NCBI RefSeq assembly: GCF_003479605.1
Contig: NZ_QUHR01000003.1
Coordinates: 124,001 to 188,000 of the forward strand
DNA: 64,000 nucleotides
Direction: 5' to 3'
Source: Roseburia sp. AF12-17LB
GTDB lineage: Bacteria; Bacillota; Clostridia; Lachnospirales; Lachnospiraceae
The notes under the pieces are model-generated. The model did not search any database and was not told the origin of the DNA. It was given only the letters and a program-made list of their open reading frames with translations. The position numbers and the translations under genes are program-made. Every line of letters starts with the position of its first letter. The stretch's first letter is position 1. This document shows, one piece after another, positions 33,848 through 41,962 of the stretch.

Positions 33848-35443
33848 CTACGCCTGCACCAGTGTCATTTTTCCACTGCAATGCATCTTCCGGATGCCCT
33901 CCGGTATCGTAAGTCTGTCTCCGGTATCTACCCAGATGCTGCCAATTAAACCGCTGCCGGATGCCACATAAATGACATCTGTGCTGTCAGAAAGCAGCAG
34001 ATCCATTTCCCTCTCTACCTTAAATCCTGCACCTGTTACTTCTGCAGCACCACGCTCTATCCGGATTTTTCTATCCGGCTGGTTGCAGGATAACGCTGCT
34101 CCATTGCTTTCCATGACTTTCTTATACCAGAATGCTGAATCCTTTACATAACGCTGCTGGGTTGCAAAGTCCACATAAATAATTCCGAACCGTTCGGAAT
34201 AGCCCTCATGCCATTCGAAATTGTCCAAAAAAGTCCATAAGAAATAACCGGCAATCTCTGCTCCTTCATCCGCCGCCTTCTGCAGATTGCCAAGGTACTC
34301 ATCTAAGAACTGGATACGGTTGGCATCATGTACACTGCCATCTGCTTCCACATTGTCATGACAGGACATTCCATTTTCCGTAATATAAATCGGAAGCTGA
34401 TAACGTTCGTAGAGGAATTTTCCTGCCCAGTATAGGCATTCCGGTGTCACCGGCCATTCTGCGGCAGTCTTTGGGAATCCTGCCGGACGGTCTGCAAATT
34501 CCGGCTCTCCATCTGCTCCTGCACGAACCGGATATCCGTTATAAATATTCTGACCGTAAAAATCAATGGGCTGGTGAATCAGTTCCATATCTTCTTTCGT
34601 GATTTCCGGCAGATACTCCTTGTATTTCTCAAGACCTTCCTTGGGATAATGTCCTAAAATAACCGGGTCGGAATACCAGGATACATTCCAGGTCCAGTTG
34701 TCGACATCATTATAAAAGCCAAAATATACCTTCTTTGCAGCTTCAATATCTTCCGGGGAATTACTTGCCGGATATGCCACCCCACTGGTTGGTGCATAGC
34801 CAATCTGTATCGGCTGCTTTGCATATTTCCGGAGAGTAATAACTGCTTTTCCATGTGCCCGCAATGCATTATGCGCAATCCGGAAGCTTTCCTCTGGTGT
34901 GACTTTCTTTCCCGGTGCATGAATACCACGGTAATATCCCAGTCCGATAAAGCACTGTGGCTCATTCAAAGTAAAAATCTTGTCGCAGATATCAGTAAAA
35001 TTCTCTGCTACTACTTTTGCATATTCTGCAAACCAATCTATGATTTCTTCATTGAGCCAGCCGCCTTTATCCTCCAATGCCTGCGGAAGTTCCCAGTGAT
35101 AAAGTGTCATATATGGCTCAATGCCGTTTTTCTTCATTTCAAGAATCATATCACGATAGAGTGCCACCGCTTTTTCATTGACTCTTCCGGTTCCCTCCGG
35201 CATCAGTCTCGCCCAGCTTACGGAAAAACGGTATGCCTTCACACCAAGTTCTCTCATCAGCGCATAGTCCTCTTTATAACGGTGCATGTCATCGGCACTG
35301 ACATAGGCATTATGATGTTCGAAAGTTCTTCCCTCTTCGGTAAAGGTGTCCCAGATGCAGGTTCCTGCGCCATCGTTTTTGTCTCTTCCTTCTACCTGAT
35401 AGGCACTGCTGGCAACGCCCCATACAAAATCTTTTCGAAACAT
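33848..35443 (-). CDS. bglA: GH1 family beta-glucosidase (or 6-phospho-beta-glycosidase)
   Basis: A 531-residue glycoside hydrolase of family 1: DFVWGVASSAYQVEG at the start, the acid/base Glu in FTLNEPQCF (about 168), the nucleophile Glu in IYITENGMSC (about 355), and the aglycone/-1 site NFEWHEGYSERFG (about 410). The last 80 residues after the barrel (RIERGAAEVTGAGFKVEREMD) are an extra beta-type tail not usual for GH1. The absence of a PTS nearby favours a beta-glucosidase over a phospho-glycosidase. CAGGAGGAAAACAA fixes the start at 35443; the frame continues upstream into the foldback element. Its neighbour is a GH113-like mannanase, so beta-mannan or beta-glucan oligosaccharides are plausible substrates. 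Confidence 0.88.
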   Translation of the reverse strand: MFRKDFVWGVASSAYQVEGRDKNDGAGTCIWDTFTEEGRTFEHHNAYVSADDMHRYKEDYALMRELGVKAYRFSVSWARLMPEGTGRVNEKAVALYRDMILEMKKNGIEPYMTLYHWELPQALEDKGGWLNEEIIDWFAEYAKVVAENFTDICDKIFTLNEPQCFIGLGYYRGIHAPGKKVTPEESFRIAHNALRAHGKAVITLRKYAKQPIQIGYAPTSGVAYPASNSPEDIEAAKKVYFGFYNDVDNWTWNVSWYSDPVILGHYPKEGLEKYKEYLPEITKEDMELIHQPIDFYGQNIYNGYPVRAGADGEPEFADRPAGFPKTAAEWPVTPECLYWAGKFLYERYQLPIYITENGMSCHDNVEADGSVHDANRIQFLDEYLGNLQKAADEGAEIAGYFLWTFLDNFEWHEGYSERFGIIYVDFATQQRYVKDSAFWYKKVMESNGAALSCNQPDRKIRIERGAAEVTGAGFKVEREMDLLLSDSTDVIYVASGSGLIGSIWVDTGDRLTIPEGIRKMHCSGKMTLVQA

Positions 35444-35478
35444 TTGTTTTCCTCCTGATTCTATTTCTTGTGTTATTC

Positions 35479-35786
35479 TTCTGCTATTGTAAAAAATGAC
35501 ATTTATTTTTTTATGCAATATCTGCGCAGTTTACCGAGCACGGATGCCGCATAAGAACTGCAAGGGGCACTAAGAATTTTGCGAGACCTGTTCTTTCTTC
35601 CGGCAACCGGCACAAATTCACTTCCATGTTCATATGTGCCTCGCTGGCACTTCCCTGTGCCAGCGTTGCCAGATGCCGGACAAAATTCCAAGTGCCCCTA
35701 GCAGTACTTATAATGCATCCGTACTTCGACGAACCACCCAGATATATTCCTATCATAAAAACATATCATTTTTCACAATTGCAGAA
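35479..35786 (-). repeat. Foldback element copy 2 (about 308 bp, short form, reverse orientation)
   Basis: The ends TTCTGCTATTGTAAAAAATGA (start 35479) and TTCACAATTGCAGAA (end 35786) are inverted copies, and complementarity continues inward through ATATCTG, ACGGATG, CTGCAAGGGGCACTA/TAGTGCCCCTAGCAG and AATT. The core (35602-35670, minus strand) has the closing stem GGCAAC/GTTGCC, hairpin CGCTGGCACA/AGTGCCAGCG and hairpin GGCACA/TGTGCC with a CATGGAAG loop. It lacks most of the outer arms seen in the 500-bp copies. It lies between bglA and the GH113-like gene terminator and contains no gene. Confidence 0.8.
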
Positions 35787-35811
35787 GCATTCTCTCAATC
35801 GTTTTCGTTAT

Positions 35812-35857
35812 AAAAACACTCTACCACGAAACGCCCGTTTCGGGATAGAGTGTTTTA
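35812..35857 (-). terminator. Terminator of the GH113-like gene
   Basis: On the minus strand, AAACACTCTA and TAGAGTGTTTTT enclose an inner stem (CGAAAC/GTTTCG). It lies about 95 bp past the stop codon and is symmetrical enough to act in both directions. Confidence 0.8.
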
Positions 35858-35952
35858 CCTTAAAAATGGTAGAAATCTATTTTATTAAGAAAAATCAGAA
35901 TGTACGGATTCCATATGCCATAACAGTTTATTTTAGGTTTTTTAACTTTTTG

Positions 35953-36888
35953 TTACTTTTGAATAGAATCGTAGTATTTTTTCACGATTTTCTCCGCTGG
36001 TTTTGCATATATTTCATAATCTTTTCTCTTTAGGGCAGCATTCTTCGTGTAGAGATGACTGTTCCAGGACCAGAATGCCATGCCCCTCACCCATTCTCTT
36101 TTTAAGCAGGCTTCAAACATTGCCTCATACCAGTCTGCCTGTCCCTTAGCATCTGCTTCTCCCTGCACCGTCCAGTCATTTGGCACTTTATTAGAATCCA
36201 CGATAGACATACATCCTGCCTCTGCAAAGAAAAATGGTTTTTGAAATTTCTTTACCACCGCTTCAATCCGGTCAAGCTGGTTCTCCCAGTCCTCCAACGG
36301 ATAATAGCCACTGGAAGAAATCACATCTACTGCATCCCACCATTTCACATTATGCTCCTGATATTTATCGGTATTATAGGAAACAAGTCCGTCAAATTCA
36401 CTCCGGATATCAGCGATCAGCTTCCGCCACTCTGCTTCCCTGCGCTCTGCCATAACCATTTCGCAGCCTGCAATATGCATTTCCACACCCATTTCTTTTG
36501 CCAGCCTTGCATAATGAAGCTGAAATTCGGTATAGGATTCAAACCAGTTACACCACTTTGGTTCACAGACTACGTCTTCATCAAAGAAATTGACATGGGC
36601 ACGCCAGGTTCCATTTTTGCAGTTTACCGTAGGCTTTAATGCCACACGCATACCAAGCTCTTTCGCATAATCAATCATGCCCTTTAATTCATCATCTGAC
36701 ACCGTTGCTTCAGAAGTATAACAAATCTCTTCCGACTGTGCCGTGTCCTGCAATCCGTTGGGTGCTAAAATAACAAAATTGCTGTTGGTATTTTCTTTCA
36801 TTTTCTTTAAGCTGTCAAAAGCACTCTTCTCCTGATAGCTCCCTTTTCTTGCAAATGGTGCATATGTCATGCCGCAGATATATTCCAT
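35953..36888 (-). CDS. GH113-like glycoside hydrolase (beta-mannanase type)
   Basis: A 311-residue single-domain TIM-barrel protein. MEYICGMTYAPFARKGSYQEKSA, GMRVALKPTVNCKNGTWRAH, MHIAGCEMVMAERREAEWRK (possible acid/base Glu, about 147) and QKPFFFAEAGCMS (possible nucleophile Glu, about 230) match the layout I know from GH113 mannanases. There is no signal peptide, so it acts inside the cell on imported oligosaccharides. It is divergent from an AraC regulator and upstream of a GH1 enzyme. The family call is from memory of motifs; another clan GH-A family is possible. Confidence 0.65.
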   Translation of the reverse strand: MEYICGMTYAPFARKGSYQEKSAFDSLKKMKENTNSNFVILAPNGLQDTAQSEEICYTSEATVSDDELKGMIDYAKELGMRVALKPTVNCKNGTWRAHVNFFDEDVVCEPKWCNWFESYTEFQLHYARLAKEMGVEMHIAGCEMVMAERREAEWRKLIADIRSEFDGLVSYNTDKYQEHNVKWWDAVDVISSSGYYPLEDWENQLDRIEAVVKKFQKPFFFAEAGCMSIVDSNKVPNDWTVQGEADAKGQADWYEAMFEACLKREWVRGMAFWSWNSHLYTKNAALKRKDYEIYAKPAEKIVKKYYDSIQK

Positions 36889-37041
36889 GGTAAGTATTTC
36901 CTTTCTCCTCTTTCAATGACTTTTTATGATGGGAACTATAGCATTCGCCCTGGAATCTTGCTATAATGATTTATTATAAAAATAGTAAAAATCTCTTATG
37001 GCAGGAATTCATTTATTTTAAATATATTGGGGGACGACTTT

Positions 37042-37938
37042 ATGAATTCACTTTTTGAATACAGCGACCGGCTGAATGCTCCTTTTGAATGCTTCTTATT
37101 TGACACAAGAATCCATTCTTTTCCCATCCGGTCCCACTGGCATTATTTTGTTGAAATTCTGTATATGTTAGAGGGCACCGCCATCATCAACTGTGATGAT
37201 GATACTTATGTACTAGAAGAAGGTGATATGACGTTATTTCTTCCGCAGGCAATCCATTCTATCTATACTGCCACAGAGCAGCCATTGGTTTATTATGTCA
37301 TGAAATTTGACTTAAACCAGCTTGCACCATCCGGCAATGCATTAAGTACCACTTTTTCCGGGATTAATTTTGTATCACTTTTTAATCTGGCGAAGGGTGA
37401 TTCCCATGCTCCGAAATATTTTTCCAAAGCGATGTTAACAGGCTATCCCATTGCCGGAATCTTTTCCTCCTGTGAACACGAAATGCAGCAGCAGGAATAC
37501 GGTTACCGGATTCTGGTACAGTCCCAGATTAATTCCCTTTTAACCTTTATCCTGCGTATCTGGCGGGCACAGGGTTTTAATACGGATAAAGCTCTGGCTA
37601 TTCCGCAAAATACAGAAGAAGCGTCCATACACTCCATTACGGAATATATCGACGCTCATGCCCAGGAGCCATTAAAGGTGGAAGACCTTGCCAGAATGTG
37701 TAATATGAGTTATTCCTATTTTGCCAAAAGCTTCCGGGAACTCTATGGCCAGTCCTGTAAAAAATATATTGAATTTATCCGCCTTTGCAAGGCTGAGGAT
37801 TTGCTGCTCTTTACCAATCTTGACTTGAATTATATCAGTCAGGAAACCGGATTTTCCGATTGCAGCCATTTTATTAAGGCTTTCCGAAACAAGCACAAAA
37901 TGACGCCAAAGCAATACCGGAAGGAGCATTCCTCTTAA
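37042..37938 (+). CDS. AraC-family transcriptional regulator (next to GH113/GH1)
   Basis: A 298-residue regulator: N-terminal cupin-type sensing domain (FPIRSHWHYFVEILYMLEGTAIINCDDD, VLEEGDMTLFLPQAIHSI) and a C-terminal pair of helix-turn-helix motifs (EPLKVEDLARMCNMSYSYFAKSFRELYGQS, ISQETGFSDCSHFIKAFRNKHKMTPKQYR). GGGGGACGACTTT precedes MNSLFE. It is divergent from the GH113-like gene and is the natural candidate to control it in response to a sugar. The 150-bp spacer is AT-rich with no repeat I could assign as an operator. Confidence 0.9.
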   Translation: MNSLFEYSDRLNAPFECFLFDTRIHSFPIRSHWHYFVEILYMLEGTAIINCDDDTYVLEEGDMTLFLPQAIHSIYTATEQPLVYYVMKFDLNQLAPSGNALSTTFSGINFVSLFNLAKGDSHAPKYFSKAMLTGYPIAGIFSSCEHEMQQQEYGYRILVQSQINSLLTFILRIWRAQGFNTDKALAIPQNTEEASIHSITEYIDAHAQEPLKVEDLARMCNMSYSYFAKSFRELYGQSCKKYIEFIRLCKAEDLLLFTNLDLNYISQETGFSDCSHFIKAFRNKHKMTPKQYRKEHSS

Positions 37939-37962
37939 AGGTACATTCTTAATGCTGCATTC

Positions 37963-38280
37963 TTAAAGGTGCATGTAGATATCTGCCTGCTGAATTGCCA
38001 CATCTGCTCCTGCCATCAGCATGGCAAAGAAGGTTAATGTGATGGTAAGGAATACCGCCTTACCATCATAGACAAATTCCACATTCTTCTTCCGGTTGGC
38101 AAGAAGAATTTCTATTCCAAGCAGGATAAAGATACATGGCCAAATATGGAAAATGATTTCATAGGTCAATACCGGCACAAACAGATGCACCAGAAACAGG
38201 ATTCCAAATAAAACCAGTGCACTGCCTAAGGTAATGCTGCCCACTCTGTGGGTGCGTACTTCTTTCACATTCTCATCCAT
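37963..38280 (-). CDS. Small membrane protein (LiaF-type transmembrane/DUF5668-like)
   Basis: A 105-residue protein with three or four hydrophobic segments: VGSITLGSALVLFGILFLVHLFVP, EIIFHIWPCIFILLGIEILLANRKK and a C-terminal AVFLTITLTFFAMLMAGADVA. The WP-x-(I/L)-LGIE pattern is typical of the membrane half of LiaF-like or DUF5668 proteins. It is the last gene of the sigma-factor operon, 5 bp after the preceding gene. The role is unknown; envelope-stress functions are common for the type. Confidence 0.7.
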   Translation of the reverse strand: MDENVKEVRTHRVGSITLGSALVLFGILFLVHLFVPVLTYEIIFHIWPCIFILLGIEILLANRKKNVEFVYDGKAVFLTITLTFFAMLMAGADVAIQQADIYMHL

Positions 38281-38285
38281 TTTCC

Positions 38286-38822
38286 TTATGCCTCCTTTTT
38301 CTCTTCTTCCTCAAGGGATTTTTTCTTACCATGAACCAGATAAATTCCTGCTGCTATAATTGCAATTCCTGCCAGCAGTCTTGGAAGCCGGTAACTGATT
38401 TCCTGAAGTACCCAGACCGTTTCATCCGGAATTAAATTTGCAATCATCCAATAGAAACTGTTCCAGATTAACATAATACCAAGCAGAATCAGCACGACTG
38501 CAATAATGGTATGATAACGCTTTACAAAGGATTTATCTTTCCCGCCTTCTCCACTTAAATGGAATAAATACTCATCCTCCACGGCATAGAATTCTTCATC
38601 TGATAAGCCTGCTAAATTGTGTACATGAAAGAAGCTGTAAAACCATGCAATTACTGCAAGCACTGCCAGCGGTCCAAGTTCAAAAATAGATGCTGCTACA
38701 ATAATGCCAAAGAACATCGACATCAGGCTTAAGCCCATTTTCATAAATCCCATATACATTTCCCCTGCTCCCGGTAAAAGGGAACAGCAAAATCTTAAAA
38801 ATCCATTTCTCTTTTTCGTCAT
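38286..38822 (-). CDS. Polytopic membrane protein of the ECF sigma operon
   Basis: A 178-residue membrane protein: an N-terminal TM2-like hairpin (RFCCSLLPGAGEMYMGFMKMGLSLMSMFFGIIVAA, with the G-x-G-x-x-Y-x-G turn), two more helices, a cytoplasmic segment with DEEFYAVEDEYLF, then two C-terminal helices and a basic/acidic tail (KKKSLEEEEKKEA). It lies 1-2 bp after the anti-sigma gene. I do not recognise a specific function. Confidence 0.7.
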   Translation of the reverse strand: MTKKRNGFLRFCCSLLPGAGEMYMGFMKMGLSLMSMFFGIIVAASIFELGPLAVLAVIAWFYSFFHVHNLAGLSDEEFYAVEDEYLFHLSGEGGKDKSFVKRYHTIIAVVLILLGIMLIWNSFYWMIANLIPDETVWVLQEISYRLPRLLAGIAIIAAGIYLVHGKKKSLEEEEKKEA

Positions 38823-38823
38823 G

Positions 38824-39282
38824 TTATCTTTCCTCCTTTAAAAACCATCCATTTGTCGTCTCAGTAATAAAATTGCAAAATGCACTGGACGCATCATTTA
38901 CACTTTGTAAGAAATTCTGCTCTTCACTACGCTTTTTCGCTTTCTCTTTCTGTTCCTGTAAGTCCTTATTGACCTGCTCTTTTGCTTCTGCTACATAAGT
39001 TTCCATGTTTGGTCTGCTCTGCTGCTCCACCGTAGGAACTACAATCAGAAATGCGATTGCCGCTGCCGCCGCTGCCATTACTTTCATGCTATAAGTCAGG
39101 AGCTTCCGCTTCGCTGACACTTTTTCTTTGTATACAATAACCTTCTGCTGCTGCTCAATTTTATGTAGAATATTTTCTTCTAAATATTCCGGTGCTTTTA
39201 TCATCGGTCCTTCTTCTGTTTCCCGAATCAGTGCTTCTAACGCTTCGTCACTTAAATACTCCTGTGTATCTTCTTTTCTCAT
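38824..39282 (-). CDS. Putative anti-sigma factor
   Basis: A 152-residue single-pass protein: an acidic cytoplasmic N-terminus (YLSDEALEALIRETEEGPMIKAPEYLEENIL), one transmembrane helix (about 70-90: VMAAAAAAIAFLIVVP), then an outside segment with a Lys/Glu-rich coiled coil. It has no HxxxCxxC zinc motif, so it is not a ZAS-type anti-sigma, but its position directly after an ECF sigma gene (ATG 1 bp after the stop) and its topology make that role likely. An upstream in-frame Met at 39303 lies inside the sigma gene. AAAGGAG supports 39282. Confidence 0.75.
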   Translation of the reverse strand: MRKEDTQEYLSDEALEALIRETEEGPMIKAPEYLEENILHKIEQQQKVIVYKEKVSAKRKLLTYSMKVMAAAAAAIAFLIVVPTVEQQSRPNMETYVAEAKEQVNKDLQEQKEKAKKRSEEQNFLQSVNDASSAFCNFITETTNGWFLKEER

Positions 39283-39283
39283 A

Positions 39284-39787
39284 TCAGCTCCGCTCCTTTC
39301 CATATAGTTTTCTAAGCATTGCCCGCGCCCGGTATATCTGTGTCTGCACGGTTTTCAAATTCTTCTGCTTTAACTCTGCTATCTCGCCGGCAGGATGTTC
39401 TTCACAGAAGTATAGCTTTGCGATTTCATCATAAGGCGGTTTCAACTGTCCGCATTTTTCCTGCAGTTCTTCTCGGACCACCTCTTCGATGCATTGCTCT
39501 TCCGGTCCTCCCGCTCTCGCAGGATGGCTTCCTAAGACTTCGTCTTCGGTGGGAACCATCCTCCTTGCCGCCTGTCTGCTGTAATCAATACATTTATTCG
39601 AAGCAATCCTGCAAAGCCAGGCTTTCTCATTCTTACCGTCGAACTCTTCCTTGTGCTGGTAGGCAGATAAAAATGTTTCCTGCGTCAAATCTTCTGCTGC
39701 AAAGTAATCTCCGGTCATCTTAACGCAAATAGAAAATACCAGATTCTGATATTTATGAACCATCTGCGTAAATGGTTCCTGACACAT
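39284..39787 (-). CDS. ECF-type RNA polymerase sigma factor
   Basis: A 167-residue sigma-70 family protein with region 2 (LVFSICVKMTGDYFAAEDLTQETFLSAYQ; core and -10 binding) and region 4 (YFCEEHPAGEIAELKQKNLKTVQTQIYRARAMLRKLY; -35 recognition helix). There is no region 1 or 3. AAGGAGGTGGATAAAA precedes the ATG. It forms an operon with the anti-sigma and two membrane proteins, so it probably responds to an envelope signal and activates its own operon. Confidence 0.92.
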   Translation of the reverse strand: MCQEPFTQMVHKYQNLVFSICVKMTGDYFAAEDLTQETFLSAYQHKEEFDGKNEKAWLCRIASNKCIDYSRQAARRMVPTEDEVLGSHPARAGGPEEQCIEEVVREELQEKCGQLKPPYDEIAKLYFCEEHPAGEIAELKQKNLKTVQTQIYRARAMLRKLYGKERS

Positions 39788-39967
39788 TTTTATCCACCTC
39801 CTTGTCTTTTAAGAACGTTCTCATACTATATAACGATTATCTTTTTCTATTGTCTTCAATTTTTTCAAAAAATCAATATTTTTTTTAATTTATTCTATCC
39901 GGAATCCATTCTATTGACTTTTCTTTTCCGTGAAACTATAATCACTGTGGTTATCATGAATGATAGA

Positions 39968-40470
39968 GCAATTGCGAAAGAAAACATATATAACATATTT
40001 TAGCCGATAAATCTTCTGTTTCTTTTTAAATAGGAAATATTGTAATTCCATCCCCCGCATTTTTCTTTTTGCTATTCCGCCTGTCTTTCCAATGTTTGAT
40101 AAGACACTTGGGCTGTTCGCCGAAATACGGACGCCTTTTGAAATCTGCCTAGGGGCACTTGGAATTTCGTCTGCAACCGGCAACACTGGCACATGGATGT
40201 GCCAGTGAGGTGTATCTGAACATGGATGTGAATATACACCGGTTGCCAGACGAAAGTAGAATCCCATCGAAATTCTTAGTGCCCCTTGCAGATTTCAGGC
40301 GGCATCCGTAATCGACGGACAGCACAAGCGTCTTTTATCAAAGCAAACGGAAAGACAGCCGGCAATCAGGAAAAATGCGAAGCAGGAATTACATAATATT
40401 TCCTATTAAGAAAAAGAAACAAAAGATTTATTTCTCAAAATATTTTAGAATCTTTTTCTTTCGCGATTGC
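39968..40470 (+). repeat. Foldback element copy 3 (about 503 bp, canonical orientation)
   Basis: An imperfect palindrome from GCAATTGCGAAAG (39968) to CTTTCGCGATTGC (40470). Arms match through ATATTTT, GATAAATCTT, TTTCTTTTT, AATAGGAAATATT, GTAATTCC, GCATTTTTC, CTGTCTTTCC, TTTGATAA, CTGT, TACGGA and the inner stem AGGGGCACT/AGTGCCCCT. The core (40179-40247) has closing stem GGCAAC/GTTGCC, hairpin CACTGGCACA/TGTGCCAGTG and hairpin GGTGTAT/ATACACC with a CATGGATG loop. It occupies nearly all of the 711-bp gap between the divergent sigma factor and MATE genes. The rest (39788-39967, 40471-40498) is AT-rich with no feature I can name. Confidence 0.85.
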
Positions 40471-40498
40471 CAATACATCTAATATACGAGGGATTTAA

Positions 40499-41857
40499 AT
40501 GATGGAAAAGAAGAAAAACTCCATTGATATGACTCATGGATCTTTATGGAATAAAATTTTGATTTTTGCTCTGCCGCTGGCTGCCAGCAGTATCTTACAG
40601 CAGCTTTTTAACTCTGTCGATACCGCTGTCGTCGGCAACTTTGCCAGCAGCCAGGCTTTAGCTGCCGTGGGAAGCAACAGTTCCCTGATTGCTTTGATGA
40701 TTAACCTTTTTATCGGTATTTCACTGGGTTCGAATGTTATTATTTCCCGATATATCGGTCAGGGTGTCCATAAGAATATCAAAGCAGCCATTCACACTGC
40801 CATTGTTGTGGCTCTGGCTGGCGGCATTTTCCTGCTGGTTTTGGGACAGTTTATTGCAAGACCGGTTCTGGTACTGATGGGAACGCCGGATGATGTCATT
40901 GACCTTGCGGTCTTATACCTTCGGATTTACTTCCTTGGTATGCCATTTATTCTGTTATATGACTTCTGCTCCTCGATTCTCCGGAGTACCGGAGACAGCA
41001 GACGGCCGCTTTATGCACTGATTGCAGCCGGTGTTATCAATACCGGGCTGAATCTTATTCTGGTCATTGCCTTCCACCTTGGCGTATCCGGTGTTGCTAT
41101 CGCTACCGTGGTTTCGAATATTGTAAGCTCCGGAATCCTGATTTACATCCTGCTGCATGAGGATGATCCGATTCGTTTAGAGCCAAAGGCACTTGCTATT
41201 TCCTGGCATGAATTAAAGAAGATTCTTGTCATCGGTGTTCCTGCCGGATTGCAGGGTATGGTCTTTTCCATTGCCAATGTCTGCATCCAGAGTACCATTA
41301 ACAGCTTCGGCTCTGATGCTGTCGCCGGTTCTGCCGCAGCGTTAAACTTTGAATATTTTTCCTATTTTGTGGTAAATGCTTTTGCCCAGACTACTGTTAC
41401 TTTCACCAGCCAGAATTACGGTGCCGGTGAATATGACCGCTGCAAAAAGGTATTCCGCTTAAATATGATATTTTCCCTTATCTTCTGTGGACTCCTTTCC
41501 AGCGTCTTCATCTTAGGACGGGGCTTCTTCCTGCACCTTTACAGCAATGACCCGAAGGTACTTACCTTTGCCGTCCAGCGTCTGTTAATAGCAACAACTT
41601 TGGAGCTTTTGACTTCTACCTATGAAATCAGTGGAGGTGCCATGCGTGGGCTGGGACATTCCCTGTCGCCTGCACTGATTACCGTTTTCGGTTCCTGCGT
41701 CCTGCGGCTCATCTGGGTATCTACCGTCTGCCGGTATTTCCATGAGTTCTGGGTAGTTATGATTATCTATCCGATTTCCTGGGTGCTGACCGGAAGCATG
41801 ATGCTCCTTGCCTATTACCTGCTGCGCAGGAAGCTGTTCCGAAAAAGCGCACTATAG
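40499..41857 (+). CDS. MATE-family multidrug/cation efflux transporter
   Basis: A 452-residue membrane protein with twelve hydrophobic segments arranged as two similar halves, as usual for MATE: LPLAASSILQQLFNSVDTAVVGNF at the start of the first, NLFIGISLGSNVIISRYIGQG, and VPAGLQGMVFSIANVCIQSTINSFGSDAVAGSAAA at the start of the second. It should export drugs or metabolites using Na+ or H+. GAGGGATTTAA precedes two adjacent ATGs (40499, 40502). It directly follows foldback copy 3 and ends in a strong terminator. Confidence 0.9.
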   Translation: MMEKKKNSIDMTHGSLWNKILIFALPLAASSILQQLFNSVDTAVVGNFASSQALAAVGSNSSLIALMINLFIGISLGSNVIISRYIGQGVHKNIKAAIHTAIVVALAGGIFLLVLGQFIARPVLVLMGTPDDVIDLAVLYLRIYFLGMPFILLYDFCSSILRSTGDSRRPLYALIAAGVINTGLNLILVIAFHLGVSGVAIATVVSNIVSSGILIYILLHEDDPIRLEPKALAISWHELKKILVIGVPAGLQGMVFSIANVCIQSTINSFGSDAVAGSAAALNFEYFSYFVVNAFAQTTVTFTSQNYGAGEYDRCKKVFRLNMIFSLIFCGLLSSVFILGRGFFLHLYSNDPKVLTFAVQRLLIATTLELLTSTYEISGGAMRGLGHSLSPALITVFGSCVLRLIWVSTVCRYFHEFWVVMIIYPISWVLTGSMMLLAYYLLRRKLFRKSAL

Positions 41858-41859
41858 AA

Positions 41860-41922
41860 AATCCCGGAAGCAGATGGTTCCTTCTTCCAAAGAATGAATC
41901 TTTCTGTTTCCGGGGTATTTTT
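41860..41922 (+). terminator. Terminator of the MATE gene
   Basis: ATCCCGGAAGCAGA pairs with TCTGTTTCCGGGGT, followed by ATTTTT, on the plus strand just after the stop codon. Confidence 0.8.
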
Positions 41923-41962
41923 ATGGAGCCAGCTTTAAAGTACTCCTTTTTCTAAATTTTCT

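Noticed and set aside
39788..39967. A possible gene in the gap upstream of the sigma factor gene
   Set aside because: AT-rich with no frame longer than the random background. It probably contains only the sigma operon promoter, which I could not place with confidence.
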